NCBI RefSeq assembly: GCF_000189635.1
Contig: NW_002476154.1
Location: 124,001 to 188,000 of the forward strand
Length of the DNA stretch: 64,000 nt
Direction: 5' to 3'
Origin: Tetrahymena thermophila SB210
Taxonomy: Eukaryota > Ciliophora > Oligohymenophorea > Hymenostomatida > Tetrahymenidae
Shown here: positions 51,834 to 64,000 of the stretch, piece after piece
Numbering within the stretch: position 1 is the first letter of the stretch
Layout of the letters: each line of letters opens with the position of its first letter
The notes under the pieces: generated by a model
Seen by the model: only the letters and a program-made list of their open reading frames with translations
Database searches by the model: none
Told to the model about the DNA's origin: nothing
Made by a program: the position numbers and the translations under genes

Positions 51834-54800
51834 ATGAAAATTATTGCAATTTTAGTATTTGAAATAGTGTTAATATTTGCCATAGCTATTTCTAGCTTAT
51901 AAATAGCTCTCTAATATACAAACAAGTATATGAACGAATATGGGCAAAACATCTTTTAAGATGAAATTGAATATAATAGCAATATCTAATCTATCATCTC
52001 TTTTAGATTAGCTAGAGAAATATTTAAGCTGCCAACAAGTCTAAATATGATAAATTCATTCAATGAAAAGATTAATTAAGGTAATGTCAAGTATGAGAAT
52101 AAGTATAAGCCAAGTATTTTAAATATTATTCAAACATACCGTTCTTAAATAAATCCTTTGTACTATCCGCTATTAGCTAAAAACTAAATGCTTTTAAGTA
52201 GTTGGTAATATTCATAATCAAAATATTAATCACTTCTTAACTTTAACCATTTAAAATGTGTTTATTTAAAAGATTTTATTTATTTCGATATTAAATTTTA
52301 TAGAGGTATTCCATATATCATTGAAATATTTTGTAAATTAATTCATTTATTTTAAAACATTTATTTTAGCTAAATAAAACATACAACAAACTCAATATAA
52401 TTAATCAACTTATTTTATATTAATTAGGTATCAATAAAATGCAACTCAAATTAATTTGCTAGACTTTTAATCATAACAAGCCTTATATAATTTTACAAAA
52501 TTAATCCCTTTATTTAATGTTATTTAATAGTAAAGCTAACAAATCTCTTCTGGTGTTTTAACTCTTCCTTATATTTAAGTATAAATTTTTAACTCTTAAA
52601 CAGGAGCAGCTTTAACTAGTTATGTTAACAGTTCTCTATAAATTTAACTAGATACTCCTAATTGTTATAAAGGTTTATTTAACTATACTCCAACCTGTAG
52701 GTTTTTTTATTTAAATACTATAAATTAAACTTCTGTATTTATGAATCCTCCTTAAATATCAGCTGCAGCTACTCCTTCATTTTTATCATAATACGTATGC
52801 TAAAAAGCTGTGTATTACAATCAATAAAAATAAAATATTGATAATAATCGTGTTTTATGCATTTTATTAAAGCTTTCTAATATTTATAATTACTTTCAAA
52901 ACGCTATCCAAAGTTCTAAACAATATTATGTGATAGACCCTCGAACTCTCTTAATATATTATAACTCAAAGAAGGAATACAACTATTCTAGTATAAAATA
53001 AGCCGATAATTTTTATAAAATAGAACTTTAATATTTAGAAGATCAAAATCAATCACAATAAATTCTTAAATTAATCTAAGATAACTATAATACTTGGGTT
53101 TTTTCTCAACAAAATGATAGTTATGTAAATATTTTGCAGATGCTAGATCTAAGTAAAAAAGCTATTGTTATAGATTATAAAAGGAACGGAACAACATACA
53201 AAGCTATCTTTAATCCTATTATTTTATATGATTAAATTCCTAAATTTACTACAATATACACTAAGCAGTAAGGCCTATTGCTTGAATATGCTTACCTTTA
53301 AATTAATATTATATCTGATGAAGATCTAAAAACTTAAACAAACAAATTACTAAATTTCTTCGCTAATTTATTTATTGCAGTTTAAATATCTCTTCTTGCG
53401 TTGAGCATTATAATTTTAATTGTCACAATAATTTTTGCTATTTAAATATAAGCTTAAATTGATAAACCTATAATTCGAATGACTTAGACTTTGGAAAAAA
53501 TTAACTAATTAAAGGAGCTTGTTGATATTTCACAACTTATTAAAAAATATGAAGAAAAATCAAAATTTATATTTTTATCTAAAGAAACTTATCTGCTTTA
53601 TTAAAGCTTTTTGGATTTATTTGAAATGATTCAATACACTTCTGAAAGCTTTTTTGTAGAAAACGAAGGTAAAAATCTGGTTAGCTTGAGTAAAAAGGTA
53701 GATTTCTTTACAAAATTTAAGAATTATAATGCAGCAGGAGTAACTTATAATAACATTGGAAACATATTGCTTAATTAATAACATTACTTTTAGGCGTTAG
53801 AGCATTTCTCAATGTCAATTATGTATGCAAAATAAGAAATTTCTACATTTTTAAAATCTAATCCTGACTCATCCTATTAAAAATTGCTTTAAGACTATTC
53901 GTATGCCGAATAGATAAATCCAAAATCTGAAATATTTTCGTAACGTAAAACAAACTCTTAGAATTTTTAAAAAATTTCAACTACAAAAAGTTAATTCATG
54001 AAATCAAGCCAATTAGTTGAAGAAAAAAGACCAACAAACTAAAAAATAAAAGAATAAGGCTTAAATTTTTCGAACTAGAAACAATAAAGCTAGTTATTTT
54101 ATTAGTAAAAATCATATGATTAATTTATAAAATAAATTGAAGAAAAACTATAAGTTCAAGAATTAATTTTAAGTCTGTTTTATAGAAAGCAAAATTATGT
54201 AATTACTTTGATGGCCTTTTAAGAAAATTTAGATTCATAATAAAAAAAAAGTAAATAAAGCAAAGGATTTTACTTTTGGAAAGAAATAAAAAGCTTACTT
54301 AAAGATTAAATAAAATTAATAAATATAGATCCTGAATTTAAACATATTAATATATTTTTGAATTGCCTTTTGTCTAAGTGTTATTACAATCAATTTTAGT
54401 ATTTTAAAGCCAAATAAAGACTTACAGAGGCATAAAATATGATTCTAAATTTTAGAAACTCATACTAAGTAAAAACATAAGAACACCTTTCATTAAATTT
54501 TAAAAGCAACTAAGTTTCCAAAGAAAATTTTTTTGATGATTCGCAAAGAAATTAAATTAAATAAAATAATTTTTATGATCTAAACTAATTATCGCCAGAT
54601 TTATCAAATAAGTTTGGAATTAACTTAAGCAAAAAATCTTAAAATAGATAAAGTTGTTTTAAAAACTTTAATCCAGATTTAATTGATTAAATAAATATTT
54701 CATAAACAAACTTAACTAGCAAATAAAATTAAAATTAAGAATTGTATGATATTTTTAATAGTTTTGAAACTTCATAAAGAATGTTTTTAAATAAAAAGTA

Positions 54801-56517
54801 AAGCATCAAAAGTATTTATCTTTAGAACTTTTTAGTTAACAGGAATACAAATAAAAATTAGACTTTAGATAACCAACAATTTAGTGATAAATTATAAAAA
54901 TTATATGATAAAGCTTAAGAAGAAAATTCTAAAAATTATAAAATAAATATTAAAACACTTCATCAAATGCTTAGTCAATATTTTTAGTATAGTTTATCAG
55001 AATATTTTATATTTACTAAAAAATATAAAAAAGCTGCTGAAATTTTAACAGATTTATATGAAAATAGCTAAACCATGACATCCAATTTACCTTTCAGAAT
55101 AGTTTTTAAGCTAAAGCAAATTTTTGATGTTTAAAATATTGAAGACTTTATTCTATACGATGAGTATTCTAGGTTTAATAAAAGTTTATCTTTGCAAATA
55201 GCTATTTGCTTGGAAAAAAAAAGCAAATAAGATTTTCCATATGAAAGAAATAATAATTCTTAAAATTAGAATTCAAATTCAAATTATAACTTAATTAATA
55301 AAATAAAAGATCTTTCTAATAACTAAAATTTGTTTTTAAAATAATTATGTGATGTAGTACTTTATAAAAATACTGATAAAATAACTTTATTTACTGTTGA
55401 TGAAGATGAAAAATGTATTGTTTAGAACATAAAATTGATTAGTGCAAAGCTATTTAGATAATTTTAAGATAATGTATTTTCTTAGTTAAATATTCAAAAA
55501 GAAAACATTTTTAAAAGCTAAATCAACGATAGTAAATTTGATGCACATCTAAATAGTGAAATTCTTTCTTTTAATGAAAAATAAATTAGTGTATCTCAGC
55601 ATTTTAATGAACTAAAAATTGAATAAGATTTATTTTCTGACAAAAAAAGGCTTTAAATTAATTCAAGTAATAAAAAGTATTTCATTTCTGACTTAAGTTT
55701 AGTAGCTAAAGACTAAAATAATTATCAGAAAAATAATTTTCAAGAAAACTCTTATAGCTAAACAATTATTTAAAATAATTCTTAAAATTAGAATGTGATA
55801 TAAAATAGTTCTTGTTATTCATAGTTTTAATAAATAAACTAGCTCAATTAAATACAAAAATAGTTTAACATTTCTCTTTCTTTATAATATAACTAAGAAT
55901 AATTTAAACAAAATTATTAGTAAAAACAAAATCTAGAATAAAATAAAAACAAAAAATAGAATTGTTTGATTGAATAATTTATAAATTTTAATAACTAGGT
56001 TCAAAAATATTTTATAAAATAATCTTAACGATAAATAATAAATTAAGCAGAGCTTCAAAACTTTTACTTTTACGATTTTATTAGAAAGGCTTTGGATTAG
56101 ATGATTTCCTTTCTGTATCCTTATAAAGTCTCTCAATAGAATGTCAACTTAATTAATAATTAGACCAAATAAAACTTTGAAGTGTGTAAATAATTTATGA
56201 GCAAATAACTCGATGGACTTGAGTAAGAAAAATCTTTAAAATTTTTAATTTATCAAACATAGTAAATAAATTTTCTATAAGAAGAATTATTTTTGGAATT
56301 ATGTAGTCTTTTAGTAGAATTTCGTATCTAAATTATCATTTTTTTAACTGAAAAAGGTGATAATTCTTTAGAAACGAGTAAAGATTTCTCTTTTACTTTT
56401 AAGAATAAATAAATATTAAAAATATTTAAAACTGATGAAGAAATCATTTAGTATTTAACTTTTTAAAGAGATAGCTTCTCAAAATTTACATATTTTTCTT
56501 ATATTCAATACTATTGA
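51834..56517 (+). CDS. Cache-like receptor with TPR and vWA-like C-terminus, copy A
   Basis: Exons 51834-52204 and 52428-56517 give 1486 residues. Order: N-terminal signal anchor (MKIIAILVFEIVLIFAIAIS); about 400 extracellular residues with Cache-like marks (NCYKGLFNYTPTCRFFYLN, matching the YxPxxRxWY turn of Cache proteins, and FMNPPQISAAATPSFLSQY); YYVIDPRTLLIYYNSKKEYN; second membrane helix near 432-458 (IAVQISLLALSIIILIVTII); HAMP-like IDKPIIRMTQTLEKINQL; TPR-like repeats at about 560 (GVTYNNIGNILLNQQHYFQA), about 768 (CLLSKCYYNQFQYFKAKQRL) and about 985 (YFIFTKKYKKAAEILTDLYE), separated by Gln/Asn/Ser linkers; and a C-terminal block (about 1335-1486) ending in IQIIIFLTEKGDNS, reminiscent of the last strand of a vWA fold. 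By family logic a chemoreceptor passing ligand binding to a cytoplasmic scaffold. Ligand and output unknown. No kinase, cyclase or methyl-accepting domain is present. Confidence 0.82.
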
Positions 56518-56900
56518 GAAATTTCATGTTTTATAAAATATAAATTCAAGTATTGTATATAGAGTAAAATGCCATTTCTATTTAAAAAATAAGCTAAATT
56601 TAATGTTTTGATTTAATTATAAGACAATAATATTTAATTTTTAATAAACGAGTAAAATAATTTTTATATTTTTATAATTAATTACACATACATAATATTA
56701 TTTCAATCACAAATTTATAGATAATAAATTTTTGATAATAATTAAAATTCAAAAATAAGAAAGAATTTAATAAAAAACTAATAATAATTGTAATTTATTA
56801 TTAGAATAAAAGTTATAATAACAATAATTAATATATTTGGTGAAATAAACATTTCAAAGTAGAAGTTTTAGTAATAAGTAATATCATACAAAAATATCAA
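56518..56900. other. Short spacer between receptor copies A and B
   Basis: 383 bases of A/T-rich sequence. Must hold the 3' end of copy A and the promoter of copy B. No shared motif with the spacer before copy A that I can prove by eye. Confidence 0.5.
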
Positions 56901-59900
56901 ATGAAAATAATAGCAATTTTAGTTTTTGAAATAGTATTGATATTCGCTATTTCAATCACTAGCTTATAAATAGCTCTTCAATACACTAAAAAATATTTGA
57001 ATGATTATGGTGATATCATCTTTTAATAATAAATAGAATTGAGTAGTCACATATAATGTTTGACATCATTTAGATTAAGTTAAGAAATATTAAAATTACC
57101 ATTAAACCTAAATATTATTAATTCTTTTCATGAAAAAGTCATTCAAGGTCATGTTAAATCTAATAGTCATTACAAGCCAAGTATTTTAAATATTATTGAA
57201 ACATATTATTCAAAAATAAGTTCTGATCTCAATTAATTAGTAGCTAAAAACTAAATGTCTATTAATAGCTGGTATATAATTAATTAATAACACACTTTTT
57301 ATATACAAACATAAAAGTTAAAAATATTTTATTAAATGGAATTTTATTTGCAAAGTTAATAATATTTTTAATTTTATATAAATGTTTTATCTAATTTATT
57401 CATATTTACTTTTTACAAAATGCTTATTTATTTTATATTATAGGTTTTAATAGAATGCTACTTAAATCAGTTAATTAGATATATAAGGAAAGGAGATTTT
57501 ATATAATTTAACACTTTTGATTCCATTAATGAATGCAATTAAATATTCATCAAACTAAAATATTTCAAAAATTTCAACTCTTCCATTTAGATTTACAGCA
57601 GTATTTGATTCAAGAGAAGGAATTATATTAGCTACTTATGCTAACAGTTCTCTGGATATTAAGTTAGATAGTTCTAATTGCTATAAAGGATTATTTGATT
57701 ATGATCCTAGATGCAGATTTTATTTTATTAACAGCTTAAATGAAACTTCAATATTTATGAATCCACCTTAAATATCAGCTTCTGCTACACCTCATTATAT
57801 ATCCTAGTATGTTTGTTAAAGTTTAATGTATTAAAATTAATTTACTTAGAAAATAGATAATCGATATGTAACATGTTTTGAATTAAACTTATCAAATATT
57901 AATAATTATTTTTAGAATATCATACAAAGTTCTAAGTAGTACTACGTAATTGATCCTAGAACGCTTTTAGTATTTTTTAATTCAAAGAAACAATATAACT
58001 TCACAAATATAACTTAAGCTGATAATTTATACAACATTGAACTTTAATACTTGGGAGATCAAAATTAAACCCAATAGATTCTCAAATGTATCAAAGATAA
58101 TTATAATACTTGGGTTTTTTCTTAAGAGAATGACAGATATATGAATCTATCTTAAATGCTTGAATTGAGTAGAAAAATTATCATATTAGATTATATTAGG
58201 AATGGAACAGCTTACAAAGCTATTTTTAACCCTATTATTTAATATGATTAAATTCCTAAATTTATGATAAAATATACAAAATAGTAAAGTCTTTTGCTTG
58301 AATATGCTTATCTATAGATAAATATTATTTCTGATTAAGATCTCAAAATATAGACTAATAAATTACTGAATTTATTTTAAAATTAGTATATTATTACATA
58401 AATAGTTCTTATAGGGATAAGTTTTATTATTTTGTTTATTACAATATATTATGCTATTCGGATACAAAAGAGTATTAATAAACCTATAGCCCGCATGACA
58501 AAATTATTGGAAAAAATAAATTAATTGAAAGAATTAGTCGAAATTTCACAGATTATTAAAAAATATTAATAAAGAGATTGGTTTTTACTTTTACCCTTAG
58601 AAATATATTGTCTATATACAAACTTTTTGGATTTGCTTGAGATGATTTAGTACACTTCAGAAAATTATTTTGAAGGAAATGAAGGTGAAATTTTAATAAA
58701 ATTAAGCAAAAAAGTGGATTTTTTTAAAAAATTTAAGAATTATTATGCTCTTGGACTAACTTATAATAATATTGGTAATATACTTCTAAAATAAGAGTAA
58801 TATTTCTAGGCATTAGAGAATTTTTAGTTAGCAATAATGTATGCAAAATACGAGATAACTTTTTATTATTAATAAAATCCAAATTCGTTGTATTAAAATT
58901 TTCTTTAAACACACTCTTTTGCTTTTGCTTAAGATGGGAATATAAGTTAAAATCAAGAAAATTAAAGTTATTATTTAAAGTAATTAAAAAAAAATAATAC
59001 TCCTAAGAGTCAATTTGTAAAAAAAGGTTTTTAAAACTAATAAAATAAACAAAAAGTTGAAATACCAAATAATTAAACAAACTCATCACAATAAATGAAT
59101 TAAACGATATCAAATAAAAGTTTATAGAACAAAAAAAATAACAGCTAACTAATAAAATAAAAATAAGATAAATAAAAAGTGTAAGAACTGATACTAAATC
59201 TATTTCACAGATAGCAGAATTAAATCATTACTTTGATATCTTTTTAAGAACATTAAGATAAAAAGCAAAATTAGTAAAAATAATTCTAATTTTGGAAAGA
59301 GATAAAAAGCTTAATTAAAAATTAAATAAACTTAATTAATAATGACCAGGAGTTTTCATATATAAAAATGTTTATGAATTGTTAGCTTTCTAAATGCTAT
59401 TATAAACAATATCAATACTTCAAAGCAAAGTAAAAGTTTGAAATTGCTTAACATGTATTAAGTAATTAGGTAAAATAAAAATAATTGAAAATATTAGAAA
59501 TTGCTTCTCAGCATTTTAAAAGTAATTCTATTCCAAAATAATATCCTTTAGATGAAATTGAGCAAGATAAACCATGTATCAATTAATTAAATGAAAAAAA
59601 TTTGCATTCGTCAGAATCATATCATAAGTTTATTTAGAATGTTCAGTTGACTTAATAAAAAACAGGCAATTAAACAAAATATTTTAATTTAGATTTATCA
59701 GGTTCTTTAAATAATTAAAGTGCAAATAATCATGAATTATTAAATTATAAGTCAGAATTGTATGATTAAAATAGTTTAGAAGCTTCTTAAAAGATGCTGT
59801 TGAGTAAAAAAATATAAAATTAAGAAAGCTAACTGAGCTTTTTCTAATAAACAAAAATTAAAAGACATTAATTAATAAATCCTTAAAATGAATAGACTCA

Positions 59901-61533
59901 ATTATTCAATAGTAGTAATAAATTTGATCTTTAAAACAATACTTAACAGAATAATAATAATAATAATGATAAAAGCGAAACAAATATGAGAATTCTTTAT
60001 CAAAACTTCAATTCGTATCTTTAGTATAGTCTATCAGAATATTTTATTTACAAAAAAAAATACAGAAAAGCTGCTGAAATTCTTACGGAATTATTTGAGA
60101 ATAGTTAAACAATTACTTCTAACATTCCTTTCAGAATAGTTTTTAACCTCAAATAAATATTTGATGCTTTTAAAATTGAAGATACTATACTGTATGAAGA
60201 ATATTCTAGGTTTAATAAAAATTTATCTATATAAATTGTCATTTGCATCCAAATCAATATCAATTAAGACTTTTACTAGAGCAATAAGCAAAATATATTA
60301 TAAAATTAATCTAAAAAAAGCCAAAGTTATTTTAATTAGAGAAAAGAATTTAAAGATAATTAAGTATTATTATTAAAAAAACTAATTTCCAAAGTACTTA
60401 AAAAAAGCTCTGATAAAATAAGTTTATTTTCTTTAGACTTATAGGAATAGACAATTATATAAAATACAAAATTGGTTAATCCTCTTTTATTTAGATAAAC
60501 TTAAAATGATATATTTGATAAAATAAATACTCTAAATTCAAACAGTAGTTTATTAAAAAGCCACGAAAGCTAATTATGTAAACAAGATAAATAGAACAAT
60601 TGTGAGACATAGTCTTTTAATTATTAATAGCAATCAAATAATGTCTTCTAGCATTTTAATTAAATGATATAAGAAGAAGAAGATCACTTGAATAAAAGTA
60701 AGTAGCAAATAAGCAAAGAATATAGAAAAGTGTTCATTTCAGATTTAAATTAACAAAATAAATCTATTTAAAATTTTATCAACAATCAAACAACTTGCAA
60801 TTAAATTAATTTGAATTTAAAAGGGTAAATGAATTATTCAAATTTTCAGCCAATTAGATAAACTCAAGACTAAAAATAAAATTGTGTTTAGAATAGCGAA
60901 AAAAGCAGTGTTGATGACTAACTAAATGATTATTATTTTTAATTTATTAAAAACCAGAGTATTGAAAAAAAAAATTAAGACAGACTTTCGGGATGTTTTC
61001 ATTAGTAATTAAAAAGTTTATTTTTATAGATCTATGAATATTTAGGTAAAATATAATAAAAAACATCTATTACCAAACTTGAATAATCAAATTTTTTTTT
61101 TTTTGATTTTATTGCAAAAGCTTTGGATTAGCTTATTTCTTATAAATATATATACACAATTGCAGAAAATAACTACAATTAAATACATAATCCATCTAAA
61201 TCAAATTTCTAAGTCTATAAATAGTATATGAGCGAATAGCTAGGTGGTCTTGAATAGGAAAAACCATTAAAATTCATAATTTATTAAACAGATTAAATAA
61301 ATTTTATAAAAGACTCTTTATTTTTGAACATGTGTAATGTTTTAGTGGAGTTAAATATTTAAATTATCATATTTCAAGCTTAATTACATGATACTTTTAG
61401 TTAGTCTTATAATCACAAAAATAAAGAAGTAATTAAAATTTTTAAAAGTTATAATGAAATTGTTCAGTATTTAATCTTCAAAAGAAATAGCTTCTCAAAA
61501 TTCACACAGTTCTCATATGTATAATACTATTGA
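56901..61533 (+). CDS. Cache-like receptor with TPR and vWA-like C-terminus, copy B
   Basis: Paralogue of copy A: exons 56901-57271 and 57444-61533, 1486 residues, the intron at the same codon (inside a Trp codon, phase 2). Signal anchor MKIIAILVFEIVLIFAISIT is nearly identical to copy A. The extracellular marks recur (NCYKGLFDYDPRCRFYF; FMNPPQISASATP; YYVIDPRTLLVFFNSKKQYN), here with the fuller Cache-type YDPRCRFYF. Second membrane helix ...QIVLIGISFIILFITIYYA, HAMP-like NKPIARMTKLLEKINQL, TPR-like GLTYNNIGNILLKQEQYFQA, CQLSKCYYKQYQYFKAKQ and YFIYKKKYRKAAEILTELF. The linkers between repeats have diverged almost completely, while repeats and membrane segments are conserved. The vWA-like end (LNIQIIIFQAQLHDT) is more degenerate than in copy A. 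Reads without any TGA to 61531-61533, so apparently intact. The standard-code frame at 60161-60376 is a shadow. Confidence 0.82.
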
Positions 61534-63683
61534 AGAAAACAAAAATTAATTATAGATTTAATAATAATTTGTTTATTTATAAAATTTATTTTAATTTAAA
61601 ATTATTTATGAGTTGAGAGTATGCATCGATTATTAAAATTTAACTATAAAAATATTATATTTTTAGTCTTATTTTTTTAGAATACAGAAAATAAAAAATA
61701 AAAAAAATTCTGCAATAATGTTTTAAAAATATAAATATTTAACAATAATTATGATGAAATCAATTAATATTTATATTCTAAAACAATAATTATTTTTTAT
61801 ATTATTCTTATATTTAATGCTATTGAATATATTTTAAAAACCATTAAAAAACTCTATTTTAATTTTTTTAAAATCTAAGATTTCGTGAGAATAAATCAAA
61901 AAGTCTTTTTTTAAATCATGTTAATACCCATTTTATTTGAAAATTTTCTTAATTATTTTATAAATAAAAATTATAATTGTCCTTAAGCCAAATAATATTA
62001 TGCAGATCAAGTAGTTTAATTGTTTTTCTAATTGTTATTTAATTAAGATGTCTTTTTAAATCAAATAATTTTTAAAGAAGAATTTTCTTTTGAATTGTGA
62101 TTAGTTAAAATTCATTATTAGAATTCTATTTAAATACTTTCTAAATTGTTATATTATTTATTTATTTTTAAATTATAAGAAACTTAAAAATAATATTTGA
62201 TGAGAGTATTTCATATATAAGTTTGTTGAAATATATATTTAAAATTTTTATATTTTGAAAATTTTCAATGGAAGAAAAATAAATTCATTTTTATGAAATA
62301 TAAAATATACCTTTAACATAAAAATCAAATAAATAATTACTCTAACTCCTGATTATTAATGAACCAACCACTTATAATAAGGATCAAAACAATTTTAGAA
62401 CCAAATTATTAATTATCCAAAAGGAAGTGGAGGTGGGGAATTCCCTTAATTAATCAGGAGCTATAGTATATAATCTATAAAACTTTCAATTATTAATCAT
62501 AAAGGGATTCTAATTAATAATTCTTTAAAAATATTGAGTTAATTTAGCCAATCAAAATTTAATATATTATTTTGAAGAAAAAAAAAAAATAAATAATAAA
62601 TGATTGGTATATTTTTATTTATTAAAAATAAACCCAAATAAAATTGATTGAATTACTTAATAAATAAATAATTTAGTAAATCTTATAGAATAAAAAAATT
62701 ATTTATTCAAAATTCAAATAAGGGGAAGATAAATTCGCTGTTTAACTAAACTTGATGAATACAGTTTTAGAGACTGGTAATAGTATATAATTTTTGAATT
62801 GATAAAATATTAAAGAGTTAAAATCAAAAAAATTTGAAATACGATGAATTTAATAATATTTTTGATTACTTTTTTTATGTACATTTATTTTTATGTTAAT
62901 ATTTCAATTGCTCAATTTATGAAAAATAATATGTCTAAAATTATCAATAAATTCTAAAAATGAGAAATTTATCTAAAAACAAACACGTTTAAAAATACAA
63001 AGTAAATAAAAAATATTTTGTTATCAATTAATGTTTTATTGAAAAATTTAGAGTTAAAGTGTTATATACTTGAGCAAAGCAATAAAAATTAATAACAAAT
63101 AAATTTAATTTTATAATTCTTGAAAATATAAGCAGTAGATGGCTAGAATTAAAACTAAAATTTTCTTTATTTTTAAGCCTACTTAGTTCTAAATAAAATT
63201 AATAAACATTTTTGCACTTATTTGGTTCTATAAAATATAAATAATTATTTGTCTTAAAATACTTTTCAATATAAATCAATCAAGCAACCATTTTTAAATA
63301 GAGTTGCTTTAGTTATTACAAAAAAAGTGAAATTTTCATTTTCATTTGTCATTTTTATCTCAAGAAATAAATGGGGGATGTAGTTCTAGCTGTAGTTAGT
63401 TGTAGTTGTTAATAAAAAAAGGAATTAAATAATTTCAAAGAAAGAATAAATTATGTCTTTTAGTTTGAGTGTTCTTTTCTGATAATATAGACAACATGTG
63501 ATTTTTATAAGTATAATTATAATCGGGTAAAATTTAAGACTCATAAAAGTATAATCCAGTAATAAAAGAGTTAGTTACTAGAGATAATAGAAAAAAGTTA
63601 ATCTTTTGATCACAAATAAAAAATAAATAATAAATAAATTAGAAGTAAGTAATAAATCTAAAAAAGCTTCTTAGTAAATAGAA
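61534..63683. other. Spacer between receptor copies B and C
   Basis: 2.1 kb, much longer than the spacer between A and B. Mostly A/T, with one GC-richer insert (62343-62463, separate entry) and ctagctgtagttagttgtagttg near 63386. No readable receptor fragment was found. Confidence 0.45.
62343..62463. repeat. 121-base segment bounded by short inverted repeats
   Basis: Left edge taactcctgattattaat and right edge attaatcaggagcta (tagctcctgattaat in reverse complement) match over about 14 bases with one mismatch. Inside is an unusually G-rich patch (62422-62444, gaagtggaggtggggaattccc) for this genome. It looks like a small non-autonomous element or a structured transcript, but is a single copy in this window. 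Confidence 0.5.
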
Positions 63684-64000
63684 ATGAAATTGATAGTGAT
63701 TTCAGTAATTCCAGTTGTTTTGATATTTTTCGTAGCAATATCTAGTTTACAAATAGCTCTCTCATATACAAAGCAATATATCAACGAATATGGTTAGAAT
63801 ATATTTTAAAACTAAATAAAATTTAGCAGTAGCACTGAGTCTATTATTTCTTTTAGATTAAGCAGAGAAATCTATAAGATACCAGTCTATATTAGTATGT
63901 TAAATTCGTTGCATGAAAAAATGACCTAAGGTGAAGTTATTATGAGCCATTTATATAGACCAAGCACTGTGAATTAAATGCTGTTATATTAATAAAAATT
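63684..64000 (+). CDS. Cache-like receptor, copy C (start only, runs off window)
   Basis: First 105 codons of a third tandem paralogue. MKLIVISVIPVVLIFFVAIS is the signal anchor, followed by SLQIALSYTKQYINEYGQNI, TESIISFRLSREIYKIP and HLYRPSTVN, all aligned with the first exon of copies A and B (SLQIALQYTNKYMNEYGQNI; IISFRLAREIFKLP; YKPSILN). In A and B the first exon is 371 bases, so the intron of C would lie just beyond the window. No stop or frameshift in the visible part. Divergence from A and B is clearly greater than between A and B, so it is the older branch or the faster evolving one. Confidence 0.8.

Noticed and set aside
60161-60376. 71-residue + frame
   Set aside because: Out-of-frame shadow within exon 2 of receptor copy B.

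Overview
The window is from a ciliate nuclear genome, most likely the macronuclear genome of Tetrahymena or a close relative. Every long gene reads through TAA and TAG, which fall where glutamine is expected (for example in the LIS1 WD40 repeats), and every complete gene ends in TGA. Base composition is extremely A+T-rich. Introns are GT..AG and roughly 50-250 bases long, not the 20-30 bases usual in Paramecium. Spacers are long and nearly pure A/T. Only one strand is given, and all gene models here are manual translations with the ciliate nuclear code. For the multi-exon genes the exon lengths and splice phases were checked to add up to whole codons.

Layout. At 1-530 (-) lies the start of a LENG1-like, CIR_N-domain nuclear protein, divergent from a ten-exon WD40 protein at 849-4768 (+) that resembles the ciliary WDR93/FAP297 group. 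LIS1 (6812-8254, +) follows. A short minus-strand pair encodes a Romo1/Mgr2-like mitochondrial protein (10322-10771) and a LAMTOR3-like roadblock protein (12224-12604). A quinone-oxidoreductase-like MDR dehydrogenase (15239-16349, +) carries a one-base frameshift. Then come 4 kb of A/T-rich DNA with a hairpin-forming inverted repeat, a tentative small gene (20329-20895, +) and a TPR protein (21137-22909, +).

The middle holds a nine-exon, about 2026-residue membrane PAS protein of the ciliate TmcB-like type (23801-30655, -), an orphan multipass membrane protein (32253-32864, +), a proline iminopeptidase (34948-35919, +), a CECR5/HDHD5-like HAD hydrolase (36535-37641, +), LETM1 (39363-40871, +) and the ribosome-assembly factor RRP12 in nine exons (41942-46164, -).

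The right end is the accessory part. It has a 1006-residue glutamine/asparagine-rich protein (47592-50791, +) and then a head-to-tail array of three paralogous receptor genes (51834-56517, 56901-61533 and a partial third from 63684). Each complete copy encodes a signal-anchor helix, a Cache-like extracellular region, a second membrane helix, a HAMP-like linker, TPR-like repeats and a C-terminal block that looks like a degenerate von Willebrand A fold. Together with the TmcB-like protein, these form the sensory part of the window. The other genes are conserved housekeeping functions (mitochondrial ion exchange, ribosome assembly, dynein regulation, TORC1 signalling, peptide turnover) with no operon-like relation, as expected in a ciliate.
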